From: Corallococcus macrosporus
GTDB taxonomy: Bacteria; Myxococcota; Myxococcia; Myxococcales; Myxococcaceae
Direction: 5' to 3'
DNA: 64,000 nt
Assembly (NCBI RefSeq): GCF_017302985.1
Contig: NZ_JAFIMU010000007.1
Span: 2,557,001 to 2,621,000 of the forward strand
Shown here: in pieces, positions 1-8,318 of the stretch
How the letters are laid out: the number at the start of each line of letters is the position of its first letter
How positions within the stretch are numbered: position 1 is the first letter of the stretch
The notes under the pieces: model-generated
What the model saw: the letters and a program-made list of their open reading frames with translations, nothing else
Database searches by the model: none
Told to the model about the DNA's origin: nothing
Made by a program: the position numbers and the translations under genes

Positions 1-54
1 GGCGGTGGAGGCAAGGGCAGAGGCAGCGAGGGCAGCACAGGCGATGCGGCGCAT
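1..54 (-). CDS. Exported protein, N-terminal fragment (truncated by window edge)
   Basis: The minus strand opens an ATG at position 54, and its 18 visible codons read Met-Arg-Arg-Ile-Ala-Cys followed by an Ala/Leu/Ser-rich stretch. That is a typical n-region plus hydrophobic core of a signal peptide. A GGAG ribosome-binding site lies 7 bases before the ATG. The rest of the gene is outside the window, so function cannot be assigned. The roughly 330 bp upstream region carries two strong palindromes that may regulate it. A chance ORF start is possible, but signal-like sequence together with a well placed Shine-Dalgarno makes a real gene more likely. Confidence 0.5.
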   Translation of the reverse strand, partial: MRRIACAALAASALASTA

Positions 55-210
55 GAAGGGGCTCCAAGGAAGACGGTGCGGATCCCCCGCGCCATCGCAG
101 GGGACCGTACCCTGGCCCTTGAGCAACCGTCATGCCCCCCTCAACCCCGCGAATCCACAGGGAAAGGGGTTCCCCCGACCCCCCACGGCCTGTGCAGCCT
201 CCTGCGCACC

Positions 211-224
211 CAGGGGCGCCCCTG
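211..224. repeat. Perfect 14-bp palindrome CAGGGGCGCCCCTG
   Basis: A perfect 14 bp palindrome immediately precedes the tandem operator-like pair. Its first 12 bases recur at 341-352, on the other side of the pair, so the two operators are bracketed by matching sequence. It may be part of the same regulatory region; function unknown. Confidence 0.35.
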
Positions 225-238
225 TCCGGGAGGTCCAG

Positions 239-324
239 CCCAACTGGTCCGACAGTAGGACCAGTTCGCGACGCTCGCCGCCGGCCCGGTCCGGCCCAAC
301 TGGTCCGACAGTCGGACCAGTTCG
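239..324. promoter_or_regulatory. Tandem palindromic operator-like sites
   Basis: Two almost identical palindromes lie 56 bp apart. Copy 1 has arms AACTGGTCC (242-250) and GGACCAGTT (258-266). Copy 2 has 11-base arms AACTGGTCCGA (298-308) and TCGGACCAGTT (312-322) around CAG. Identity extends a few bases beyond each arm, making a 30 bp direct repeat with a single internal difference. They lie between the exported-protein start (54) and the 3' end of the R3H ATPase gene (383). They look like dimeric repressor sites of TetR or GntR/FadR style rather than a terminator, because no T-run follows and the site is duplicated. Confidence 0.55.
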
Positions 325-382
325 AGTGGTCCGCCGCCGACAGGGGCGCCCCATGGAGTTCTTCGGCGCCCGTTCCCAGGTC

Positions 383-2074
383 TTAAGAGGCGCGTTCGTT
401 CGGAGCCGAAGCTTCCAGGCCCGTGCCCTCGGCATCCTCCGGTCCCTCGTCCACGGCCGAGGCGTCGTCATCCTCCACGTCGTCCGGCTCCGCTTCCTCC
501 GCGTCCACCGGCGCGGTGTCGGAGGCTTCCGTCAACACGGTGCCCAGCGGGTAGATGACCAGGTGGCGCTGGGGCTCGCTGCCCACGCTCACGGCCTCCA
601 GGTGGTTCTTCACCACCAGGGTGTGCTGCACCTTCCTCAGGCGTGACGGGCGCGGCGACAGCGGCAGGCTGATGCCCTCCGCGAGCACCCGCTGGATGGC
701 CTCCTCCGCGTCCGCCACCGCGGCGTGCACGTCCGCCGGATCCACACCCTCCAACAGATGGAACTCCGTGCGCAGTGCACGGCGGATCTCCGTGGAGCTG
801 TTGCGCTTGATGGCCAGCACCCGCGCCCCCACCCGCTCGGCCGCGCGGCGCAGCCGGGGCGAGTTCGCGCGGCTCCGCAGCGTGAGCACCACGTCCGCGT
901 TCTCCGGACGGCCCACCACCACGGCCTCCACCGGCAGGTCGCGCAGCACGCGCTCCAGCAGCTCCCGGCTCACCGCGTGCGCGGCGATGCGCGTGGGCCC
1001 GGGGCGGGGGGCTCCCAGCGCGGGCGTCCCCTTGGGCACGCGGCCTCCCGGCGGCGTGGCCTCCACCACCTCCGGCGCGGCCTCCACGTGCACGGCGCCG
1101 TCCTGCTGCCGCCGCTTCTCACCGCCCACGTCCGCGCCCGTGAGCAGCCGGTCCACCGCGCCGCCCGTATCCCGGTGCACGCGCACCTCGTCGCGGCTCA
1201 CCATCTCCACCACGATGTCGAACGTGGGCGTGCCCTTTCGCTCCGTGACGGTCTTCTGCGTACCCCGGCGTCGTGCCTCGTCGTCGCTCAGCGTGACGGT
1301 CTGCACGCCGCCCACCAGGTCCGACAGCGTGGGGTTCAGCACCAGGTTCTCCAGCGTGTTGCCATGCGCCGTCGCCACCAGTTGCACGCCGCGCTCCGCG
1401 ATGGTGCGCGCGGCGGCGGCCTCCGCGGCGGTGCCAATCTCATCCACCACGATGGCCTCGGGCATGTGGTTCTCCACTGCTTCAATCATCACGTCGTGCT
1501 GGCGGTCCGGCCGGCTCACCTGCATGCGCCGGGCGCCGCCGATGCCCGGGTGCGGGATGTCCCCGTCGCCACCAATCTCGTTGGACGTGTCCACCACCAT
1601 CACGCGCTTGCCCAGCGCGTCCGCGAGCACGCGCGCCACCTCGCGCAGCTTCGTCGTCTTGCCCACGCCCGGCCGCCCGAGCAGCAGCAGGTTGCGCCCG
1701 GACTCCACCAGGTCGCGCAGCATGTCGATGGTGCCCTGGATGGCGCGCCCCACGCGCAGCGTGAGCCCCACCACGCGCCCCTGCCGGTTGCGGATGGCGG
1801 ACACGCGGTGGAGCGTGCGCTCGATGCCCGCGCGATTGTCGCCGCCGGGCTCACCCACCCGGGCGAGCACCGCCTGCAGCGCCTCCGGCTCCACGGGCGT
1901 CTCCGACAGGCGGGCCACGCCGTGCACCAGGCGCGCCTCCGGAGGCCGGCCCAGGTCCATCACCACTTCCAGCAGCTCCGCCTGAGGCAGCTTGCGCACC
2001 GCCTCCTGGAGCGGCGGCGGCAGCACCGCCACCAGCAGGGCGAAGTCATCGTCGACAGGAGTTCCCTGAGCCAT
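383..2074 (-). CDS. SpoIIIAA/Ycf45-like AAA ATPase with C-terminal R3H domain
   Basis: The protein has about 563 residues. An N-terminal region of about 90 residues is followed by a P-loop ATPase core with Walker A GRPGVGKTT, a DTSNEIGGDGD segment, an IVVDEIG Walker B and a VATAHGN motif, as in the SpoIIIAA/Ycf45 group of PilT-like secretion ATPases. The C-terminal third carries an R3H-type single-stranded nucleic-acid-binding segment (SRLRKVQHTLV) and ends in an acidic tail. The start at 2074 (Met-Ala-Gln-Gly-Thr) is preferred over an upstream one because homology to the family begins just after it. Its partner and substrate are unknown; nucleic-acid binding with ATP-dependent remodelling is the family inference. 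It is divergent from recQ across 160 bp. Confidence 0.8.
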   Translation of the reverse strand: MAQGTPVDDDFALLVAVLPPPLQEAVRKLPQAELLEVVMDLGRPPEARLVHGVARLSETPVEPEALQAVLARVGEPGGDNRAGIERTLHRVSAIRNRQGRVVGLTLRVGRAIQGTIDMLRDLVESGRNLLLLGRPGVGKTTKLREVARVLADALGKRVMVVDTSNEIGGDGDIPHPGIGGARRMQVSRPDRQHDVMIEAVENHMPEAIVVDEIGTAAEAAAARTIAERGVQLVATAHGNTLENLVLNPTLSDLVGGVQTVTLSDDEARRRGTQKTVTERKGTPTFDIVVEMVSRDEVRVHRDTGGAVDRLLTGADVGGEKRRQQDGAVHVEAAPEVVEATPPGGRVPKGTPALGAPRPGPTRIAAHAVSRELLERVLRDLPVEAVVVGRPENADVVLTLRSRANSPRLRRAAERVGARVLAIKRNSSTEIRRALRTEFHLLEGVDPADVHAAVADAEEAIQRVLAEGISLPLSPRPSRLRKVQHTLVVKNHLEAVSVGSEPQRHLVIYPLGTVLTEASDTAPVDAEEAEPDDVEDDDASAVDEGPEDAEGTGLEASAPNERAS

Positions 2075-2234
2075 CCCCCAAAAGTGCCAAGCGGCGCCCT
2101 CTCGCGCACGGCTTTCCTGCGCGTTCCCGGGAAGCGCCTCCACCGTAAGACGCTCCTTCCCAGCCCGGCAGGCGGCCAGGCACACCCGCCGTGACGGGAA
2201 GGAGCCGGACGGCCGTCATCCCTACCTTCAGGCC

Positions 2235-3797
2235 ATGTCTACCGAGACGCAGGACCCCTCCGCCCTCTGGCCCCAGCTCGAGCAGGAGGCGCGCGAGCGC
2301 TTCGGCGTGGAGGACTTCCGGCCCGGGCAGCGCGACATCATGGAGGCGGTGCTCGCGGGGCGCGACGTGCTGGGCGTGCTGCCCACGGGCGCGGGCAAGA
2401 GCCTCACCTTCCAGCTCCCGGCCCTCTTCGTGCCCGGCGCCACGGTGGTGGTCAGCCCGCTCATCGCGCTGATGCACGACCAGCGTGAACACCTCACGGA
2501 GCGCTACGACCTGGACGCGGCGAAGCTGGACTCCACCCTGAGCGCCGGGGACTTGAAGACGCTCCAGAAGCAGATCCGCCGGGGCGAACACGAGTTCATC
2601 TACGTCACCCCCGAGCAGCTGGAGAACCCGGAGCGGCTGGAGCTCCTGAAGCGCGCCAACGTGAGCCTCTTCGTGGTGGACGAAGCGCACTGCGTCTCGC
2701 AGTGGGGCCACGACTTCCGGCCCGCGTACCTCTCACTCGGAGACGCCATCCGCGCGCTCGGCCGGCCCCGGGTGCTGGCGCTCACGGCGACCGCCACGCC
2801 CCGCGTGCGCGAGGACATCCGCACCCAGCTGGGCCTCCAGGACCCCGTGGTGGTGTGCACCGGCATCCAGCGCGACAACCTCACACTGGAGGTCCACCGC
2901 ACGGTGAACCCGGAGCTCAAGCGCCAGAAGCTGCTGGAGCTGCTGCGCGCCAACGACGGCAGCGCCATCGTCTACACGGCCACCGTGCGCAAGGCGGACG
3001 AGCTGTGGCGCTGGCTGCGCGCGGAAGGGATGGAGGCGGAGCGCTACCACGGCAAGCTCAAGGCGTCCGAGCGCGAGGAGAGCCAGCGCCGCTTCATGGA
3101 CGGCACCACGCCGGTGGTGGTCGCGACGAAGGCCTTCGGGCTGGGCATCGACAAGCCGGACCTGCGGCTCGTGGTGCACTACCACTTCCCCGACTCGCTG
3201 GAGAGCTACTACCAGGAGGCGGGACGCGCGGGCCGCGACGGACTGCCCGCGAAGGCGGCGCTGCTGTACCGGCTGGAGGACCGGCGCATCCAGGGCTTCT
3301 TCCTGGGCGGCAAGTACCCGCGCCGCGACGAGAGCCAGCGCCTCTACCAGGCCGCGACCACGCTGTGCGCGCAGGGCAAGGCCGTGGCCCTCAAGCGGCT
3401 GTCCGAAGCGAGCGGCCTGGGCGACAAGCGCACCCGCGTGCTGGTGGCGCAGCTGGTGGCCGCGGGCGTGCTGGAGAAGGGTGCGCGAGGCGTGAAGCAG
3501 CTGCGCGCCTTCGACAAGCCCGAGGAGCTGGACGCGTACCTGAGCGCGTACGAGGAGCGCCACGACGGGGACCGCGACCGCCTGGACGCGATGATGCGCT
3601 ACGGGAGCACCACCGCGTGCCGCTGGAAGGTGCTGGGCACCTACTTCGACGAGCCGCTGGAGGAGGACTGCGCCCGCTGCGACAACTGCCGCGCCCGCGC
3701 CGAAGGCCGCTTCGACGCCCGGCCTCCCGCCCGCACGCGCCCACCCGTACTTCACCCGCAGTCACATCCGGAGGTCGCCGCCGCCCCAGCGGCGTGA
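2235..3797 (+). CDS. recQ: RecQ-family ATP-dependent DNA helicase
   Basis: A 520-residue superfamily 2 helicase with the RecQ order of motifs. It has motif 0 FRPGQRDIM, motif I LPTGAGKS, motif II DEAHCVSQWGHDFRP with the RecQ-specific aromatic-rich loop, motif III LTATATP, motif V ATKAFGLGIDKPD and motif VI QEAGRAGRDG. The RQC zinc site is present near residue 460-475 (Cys-Arg-Trp, then CARCDNC). It unwinds DNA 3'-5' in recombination and fork repair. No HRDC domain follows, so it is shorter than E. coli RecQ (about 610 residues), like many small bacterial RecQ paralogues. The C-terminus is a short Pro/Ala-rich tail. Confidence 0.92.
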   Translation: MSTETQDPSALWPQLEQEARERFGVEDFRPGQRDIMEAVLAGRDVLGVLPTGAGKSLTFQLPALFVPGATVVVSPLIALMHDQREHLTERYDLDAAKLDSTLSAGDLKTLQKQIRRGEHEFIYVTPEQLENPERLELLKRANVSLFVVDEAHCVSQWGHDFRPAYLSLGDAIRALGRPRVLALTATATPRVREDIRTQLGLQDPVVVCTGIQRDNLTLEVHRTVNPELKRQKLLELLRANDGSAIVYTATVRKADELWRWLRAEGMEAERYHGKLKASEREESQRRFMDGTTPVVVATKAFGLGIDKPDLRLVVHYHFPDSLESYYQEAGRAGRDGLPAKAALLYRLEDRRIQGFFLGGKYPRRDESQRLYQAATTLCAQGKAVALKRLSEASGLGDKRTRVLVAQLVAAGVLEKGARGVKQLRAFDKPEELDAYLSAYEERHDGDRDRLDAMMRYGSTTACRWKVLGTYFDEPLEEDCARCDNCRARAEGRFDARPPARTRPPVLHPQSHPEVAAAPAA

Positions 3798-3837
3798 GGC
3801 TTTCTGCCGGCCTCCGCGCGACCTTGAAACCCGACTT

Positions 3838-3854
3838 CCGTACTCGAAGTACGG
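3838..3854. terminator. Inverted repeat downstream of recQ
   Basis: Perfect 7-base arms CCGTACT/AGTACGG surround CGA, 40 bp after the recQ stop. It could end recQ transcription or be a protein-binding site. There is no T-run. Confidence 0.3.
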
Positions 3855-3882
3855 GGCTCACAGGTCTTCAGGCCTTGGGGCA

Positions 3883-3926
3883 TTGTGCACGAATACAGGT
3901 ATGGCGTATATTGCACAGCATACCTG
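3883..3926 (+). promoter_or_regulatory. Candidate promoter overlapped by an inverted repeat
   Basis: TTGTGC (3883-3888), an 18-base spacer and TATATT (3907-3912) resemble a vegetative promoter for the response regulator that starts at 3979. An inverted repeat with 8-base arms, CAGGTATG (3896-3903) and CATACCTG (3919-3926), straddles the -10 box. It is well placed for a repressor. The region is clearly lower in GC than its surroundings. Confidence 0.4.
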
Positions 3927-3978
3927 GACGTAATGCACTTCAGACCTTTCCCTCAAGGTCCTGGAAGGCGGAGACGCG

Positions 3979-4464
3979 ATGGCGGAAGGCAAGTTGAAGG
4001 CACTTGTGGTGGATGATGACCCACTCGTGCTCGAACTGGTGGAGCGCTCCATCAGCCGGTACGGCTTCGATGTCGTCACCACGCGCGCGGCGCTGGGCGT
4101 GGCCAACCTGCTGCGGACCGAGCAGCCGGACATCGTCCTCCTGGACGTGAACATCCCGGCGCTGAGCGGCGACCGCATCCTGGGCGTGGTGCGCCAGTTC
4201 GCGGGGCCGGACACGCTGTTCATCCTCTATTCGTCCATGGACGAGTCGAAGCTGCGCGAGCTGGTGCGCGCGTCCGGGGCGGACGGCTACATCCCCAAGG
4301 GCGTCACCGGTCCGGAGCTGGCGCTGAAGCTGTCCGGCCTGCACCACAAGCGGATGGCGAACCGGCCCACGCCCGCGGTGCGCGTGGACAGCGTGCTTCA
4401 GCGCGACGTGGCCGCGCCCCAGTCCCAGAGCACCACGGCCCAGGTGTCGGTGGCGTCGCGGTAG
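3979..4464 (+). CDS. Single-domain response regulator
   Basis: A 161-residue CheY-like receiver. The acidic pocket Asp-Asp-Asp is at residues 12-14, the phospho-acceptor is Asp56 in LLDVNIP, the switch Ser is in ILYSS, and the conserved Lys is Lys107 in IPKG. No output domain follows, only a low-complexity tail of about 40 residues rich in Gln, Ser and Thr. It presumably passes phosphate within a relay or acts by protein contact, as is common among the many orphan receivers of myxobacteria. No cognate kinase is adjacent. A GGAG ribosome-binding site precedes the ATG. The 3' end overlaps the convergent acetyltransferase gene by 67 bp, entirely within its variable tail. Confidence 0.88.
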   Translation: MAEGKLKALVVDDDPLVLELVERSISRYGFDVVTTRAALGVANLLRTEQPDIVLLDVNIPALSGDRILGVVRQFAGPDTLFILYSSMDESKLRELVRASGADGYIPKGVTGPELALKLSGLHHKRMANRPTPAVRVDSVLQRDVAAPQSQSTTAQVSVASR

Positions 4465-4976
4465 GTGTGGAGGGTCTCGAACCCGACCCTCGCGTGCGCG
4501 CGCAGGGAGCGGGTGTTTCGGACCGAGACCTCGGTGACGACGCAGTCGAAGCGCGAGCGGAGCTGCTCGCGGTGCTGGTGGTAGAGCGCGTCGAAGAGGC
4601 CCTTCCCCCGGTGGGCCTTGTCCACGCACACCTGCCCCATCACGTAGAAGCGCTGGTCCCTGAGCGGCCGGCCCCGGTGTTCGAGCCCTTCGAGGAGCGC
4701 GAACATCGGGTCCAGGACGGGGACCAGCGGGCGGCACTCGCGGGGCATCACCAGCGCGTACGCCACCACGTCGGAGCCCTGCAGGGCCACGATGCTGGGG
4801 ATGAGCACGTGCATGCACTTCAGCGTGTCCAGGCTGTGCTGGACGGTGACGAAGCCCTGGGCCTGCTGCTCCTCCGGTGAGAGCGACGGAGGGAGGTTGC
4901 GGCGCTGGAGGGCCTGCACCTGCTCCAGCTCCTCGTAGGTCCGCACGGGCCTCACGTCATACGGATTCGACGGCAT
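4398..4976 (-). CDS. GNAT-family N-acetyltransferase
   Basis: A 192-residue GNAT-fold protein. The acetyl-CoA loop is recognisable in YVMGQVCVDKAHRGKGLFDA (R/Q-x-x-G-x-G/A pattern around residues 110-130). It is followed by the VVTEVSVRNTRSLRAHARVGF segment, in which the Asn and the GF-containing beta-bulge typical of GNAT motif B are visible. The substrate cannot be read from sequence. The C-terminal strand (TWAVVLWDW) lies inside the overlap with the convergent response regulator, so both genes must share those 67 bp. Confidence 0.8.
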   Translation of the reverse strand: MPSNPYDVRPVRTYEELEQVQALQRRNLPPSLSPEEQQAQGFVTVQHSLDTLKCMHVLIPSIVALQGSDVVAYALVMPRECRPLVPVLDPMFALLEGLEHRGRPLRDQRFYVMGQVCVDKAHRGKGLFDALYHQHREQLRSRFDCVVTEVSVRNTRSLRAHARVGFETLHTYRDATDTWAVVLWDWGAATSR

Positions 4977-5013
4977 GGCGCGGGAGCATAGGCCCGCGCC
5001 ATGCCGTCGGGGG

Positions 5014-5208
5014 TCAGCGATCGAAACCGGCCGGACCCGGCGGCGGCTTGTCCGGCAGGTCGTTCTCGAACTCGTCGCGGGAGAACGGCGAGGTCACGAG
5101 CGTCTTCGCCTCCAGCTCCGCGGGCGCCGGCAGCGGCTTTTCCGGGAGTGACTGCTGAGGCCTTCGGGGCATGGGTACCAGCACGGGACTGATCCGACAT
5201 CTCGACAT
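5014..5208 (-). CDS. Small proline-rich protein downstream of the CHAT protease
   Basis: A 64-residue protein of no recognised family. It contains an internal duplication, LPEKPLPAPA (21-30) and LPDKPPPGPA (51-60), exactly 30 residues apart, separated by an acidic/aromatic stretch (SRDEFEND). A strong AGGAGG ribosome-binding site sits 6-7 bases before ATG 5208. The frame stays open upstream to an ATG at 5322 that overlaps the CHAT gene stop as ATGA, which would give a coupled 102-residue form with a basic N-terminal extension. It is the third gene of an ECF sigma / anti-sigma-CHAT unit, so it is a plausible substrate or regulator of the protease; this role is inference. Confidence 0.55.
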   Translation of the reverse strand: MSRCRISPVLVPMPRRPQQSLPEKPLPAPAELEAKTLVTSPFSRDEFENDLPDKPPPGPAGFDR

Positions 5209-5318
5209 GACCGTGTCCTCCTGACGAAGCCGCCGCGGGGTCCGCGTTCCCGATGCCGCGTGCGGCCTCCTCTTGAAGACGTCCCAGGTCTGGATCTTTT
5301 CAGTGACCCGGCAGGGGG

Positions 5319-8318
5319 TCATTCGAAGAGGAGCACGTCGTGCACCCAGCGGTCTCCAGGGGAGGCCTGGAGCCACGCCTGGCGCTCGTCGCGCAGGGCC
5401 ACGCTGGGGGCGGCGCCCGCGTGGATGCGCTCGCGCACGTCGCTGAAGAAGCGGCCCGCGGTGTCCGGGATGTCCACCGTGGCGGCCATCACCGCGCGAG
5501 CCCCGGCGTCGAGGAAGGCCACCGGCAGGCTGAAGGACTCATGAGGGAAGGGCGCGGTGCGAGCGGCGCCACAAGCGGCCAGGAACACCAGCGGCGCGCC
5601 CGTGAGCCCTTCAGCGCACACCTGCTGGGCGGTGAGCGCGTAACGGCCATCCCCCTCCGGAGCCAGCATGAGGAGCGAGGCGTCCGACAGCTCCGGGCTG
5701 AACACGCCATGCGTGTGGATCTCCACCTCGGTGGCGGTGCGCATCGCCGTCAGCACACGTGACGGCGTGGCCCGCGAGCCCTCCAGCATCACGCGCCGGG
5801 CGTCCTGCTTCGCGGGAGGCGCCATCGGCGGCAGACGGGCAAGGCCCAGCGCGGGAGGCGTGTCCACGTTGGCGACGACCAGGTGGACACCGCTGTCCAC
5901 CGGAGGAGGTTGCACCGTCGCATGCCCCACGCGGTAGCTCCAGGCGAAGTCCGAGGGCAGCAGCCGGGGCAGGCCCGTCACCGGAGGCGGGGCCAGCACC
6001 TGCACCTGTTCGCAGCCGCGCAGCGCTTCCTGCACCGCGGGCGGGACCAGCCCGGAGGCGTCCTGCCCGAGCGGCGCCGTGCGGGTCTCGTTGAAGTCCC
6101 CGAGCACCGCGCCGGAAGGACCCCGCGCCACCGCGAGCGTGCGCTCGTGCTGCACCGACACCGCGAGCACGCAGCGCTCCGGCACCTCCATCACCTGGAG
6201 CTGACGGCCCGCGAGCCTGAGCGCCTCCTCGTGCGCACCCGCGCGTCCGGCGTCGGAGATGAGCGCGGCGGAGGCGCGGGCCCGCGCGCGGCGGGCATTC
6301 ACGTCGTCGGGCCATTGCTCCGCTTGCGTGAGGGCGCTCGCCAGCAGCGCGCGTCCCGCGGCGGGGGCGCGCTCCAGCTCGAACTCCCCTTGGATGGCGT
6401 CCAGCAACGCGCGCTCACCGGGGCGCGGCTCGCCCTGCCTCAGTCCGGAGAGCGCGCGAGACAGCGCGTCCGCCGCTCCAGGCATGGGACCGAAGCGGGC
6501 CAGGTCCGCGAGCGCGCCCGCGCCGTTCAGCCCCAGCGGCTGGCCGGACGCCATCGACTGCTCCAGGTGCTGACGGGCCTCGTCCACGCGGAAGTCCATC
6601 CACGCCAGGGTCGCCAGGTTGCGGTGCACATAGCCCGCCTGCCGTGAGTCATCCGGCGCGCGAGCCAGCGACTCCCGCAGGTACGCGCTCGCGGTGGGCG
6701 CGACATGATGGAAGCGCGCCACCTGCGCCAGCTCCTGCAGGAACTGCCGCTCCTGCTGCCACTCGCCGTGCTGCCTCGCGAGCCGCCAGCCGCGCAGCGC
6801 GTGCTCATGGGCCTCGGCGGGACGGTGCAGCTCGCCCAGGTACATGTCCGTGAGCCACCCGTGCAGCTCGGCGCAGCGGTAGTCCAACCGCTCCGCCTCG
6901 CACGTGCGCAGCGCCTCCAGGACGCGCGTCTCCGCCTTCCACCACTGTCCCTCGCGCAGCTCCAGGTTGGCGCGCTCGCGTTCGGCGATGAGGTGGAACC
7001 ACGGATCCCCCAATCCGTCCGCGGCGCGAGCGAACGCCGCCACGTCCACGGGCCGCCCCGCCTTGAGCTCGTACCCGAGCGCCCCCACGTACAGGTCGTC
7101 CTCCCCTGAACGTCGCAGCGCCTCCAGGAAGGCCTTCGGGAACAGCGCCCCGTCGCGCACGAACCGCACGTAGTCCCGCGCGAGCGGCCCACGCTTCTCG
7201 AAGTCCCGCTCCGCCACGCGCAGCACGGTCGCATGGAGCACCGAGCCGCCGCCGTAGGCCCGGTCCAGGGCGTCCGCGAGCGGCAGCAGCCGCAGCACCG
7301 CGTCCTTCGACGGCGCCGCGCGGACCGCGTCATAGAACGCCAGCCGCACGATGCCGGGCAGCCGCGAGGCCTCCTCCACCGGGAGCGGCGCGGTCGTGTC
7401 CGCCATCAGGTCCTGCGTCGCCGCGAACGCCTGCTTCCAGGCGCGGCCGCGAGCCAGGGTCTCTTCGCGCAAGCGGCCCGCACGGTCCCGGGCCTCCGCG
7501 CTCCAGCCGGGCTCGCCCAGCTTCGCCACGGCGTCGAAGGCCTCCGCCGCCAGCAGGGGCAGCTCCAGGTTCCGCAGGACCAGCGCCAGGTTCCACAGGG
7601 CCTGCGGATGGTCCGGCTTCTTCCGGAGCACGTCCTCGAGCACGGCCAGCGCCTCATCGAGCGCGGCCTGCTCGGAGGTCCCCGCGTGGGCCAGCGCCAG
7701 CGCCACCGCGCGGTCGGAGTCCGTGTCCGGTGACGCGGGCACGTGGCCCAGGTAGCCCAGGGCCTGCCGCGAGTCGCCCGCGATCAGGAACGCGGAGGCG
7801 ATGCCCCGCCAGTCCTGCCGGTCCTCCATCCCGGCCAGCTCCCGCAGCGGCACGGGTTCGGGCACGGGTGTCCCTCCGCGCAGGGGAGCGAAGGGACGGT
7901 GTGCATCCAGGGCCGCGGACGTCAGCCGCGCCTCCAGGCGGCGCGTGGGCTCGGGGGGCGGCCACGGCGCGGGGGCATCCTCCGTCACGCGAGCCGTCCA
8001 GGTGCTCACGGCGGTGAGGGCCAGGGCGAGCGCCCCCAGGTGGTTCCATTGGGGGCGCCAGCGGCGGGCGGGCGGCGGGGCCATGACCTCGGCGGGCTCG
8101 GACGGGACGGGCCAGGGGGCTGGGGAGGCCCCTGGGGCTTCGGGAGTCGGCGCCGCTTTCGCGGCAGCCAGCCGTCCGAGGATGTCCGCCTGCAGCAGGT
8201 CATGGAACCGGGCGCCGCAGTCCTCGCAGGAGGCGAGGTGGGCGCGGAAGCCCTCGTGGTGCTCGAGGGGCAGCTCCCCGTCCACGAAGGCGGGGAGGTG
8301 GGTGCAGTGGCCGTTCAT
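5319..8318 (-). CDS. Zinc-finger anti-sigma / TPR / CHAT protease fusion
   Basis: A 999-residue protein in three parts. Residues 1-50 form a zf-HC2 anti-sigma zinc finger: Cys5, His7, then H-x3-C-x2-C at 27-34. A Pro/Ala-rich linker with a weak hydrophobic segment (about 93-108) follows. Residues 190-700 are helical TPR-like repeats. The C-terminus is a CHAT (caspase-HetF-associated) peptidase domain with the catalytic dyad intact: His880 in IHTHG and Cys916 in LAACG. The ATG overlaps the ECF sigma stop by 4 bp (ATGA), as expected for a sigma/anti-sigma pair made in equal amounts. It probably binds the sigma factor and links its release, or cleavage of a partner, to a signal sensed by the TPR region. 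Confidence 0.85.
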   Translation of the reverse strand: MNGHCTHLPAFVDGELPLEHHEGFRAHLASCEDCGARFHDLLQADILGRLAAAKAAPTPEAPGASPAPWPVPSEPAEVMAPPPARRWRPQWNHLGALALALTAVSTWTARVTEDAPAPWPPPEPTRRLEARLTSAALDAHRPFAPLRGGTPVPEPVPLRELAGMEDRQDWRGIASAFLIAGDSRQALGYLGHVPASPDTDSDRAVALALAHAGTSEQAALDEALAVLEDVLRKKPDHPQALWNLALVLRNLELPLLAAEAFDAVAKLGEPGWSAEARDRAGRLREETLARGRAWKQAFAATQDLMADTTAPLPVEEASRLPGIVRLAFYDAVRAAPSKDAVLRLLPLADALDRAYGGGSVLHATVLRVAERDFEKRGPLARDYVRFVRDGALFPKAFLEALRRSGEDDLYVGALGYELKAGRPVDVAAFARAADGLGDPWFHLIAERERANLELREGQWWKAETRVLEALRTCEAERLDYRCAELHGWLTDMYLGELHRPAEAHEHALRGWRLARQHGEWQQERQFLQELAQVARFHHVAPTASAYLRESLARAPDDSRQAGYVHRNLATLAWMDFRVDEARQHLEQSMASGQPLGLNGAGALADLARFGPMPGAADALSRALSGLRQGEPRPGERALLDAIQGEFELERAPAAGRALLASALTQAEQWPDDVNARRARARASAALISDAGRAGAHEEALRLAGRQLQVMEVPERCVLAVSVQHERTLAVARGPSGAVLGDFNETRTAPLGQDASGLVPPAVQEALRGCEQVQVLAPPPVTGLPRLLPSDFAWSYRVGHATVQPPPVDSGVHLVVANVDTPPALGLARLPPMAPPAKQDARRVMLEGSRATPSRVLTAMRTATEVEIHTHGVFSPELSDASLLMLAPEGDGRYALTAQQVCAEGLTGAPLVFLAACGAARTAPFPHESFSLPVAFLDAGARAVMAATVDIPDTAGRFFSDVRERIHAGAAPSVALRDERQAWLQASPGDRWVHDVLLFE

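Noticed and set aside
239-324. Rho-independent terminator for the R3H ATPase gene
   Set aside because: Duplicated near-identical palindromes without T-runs fit an operator better, though termination is not excluded.
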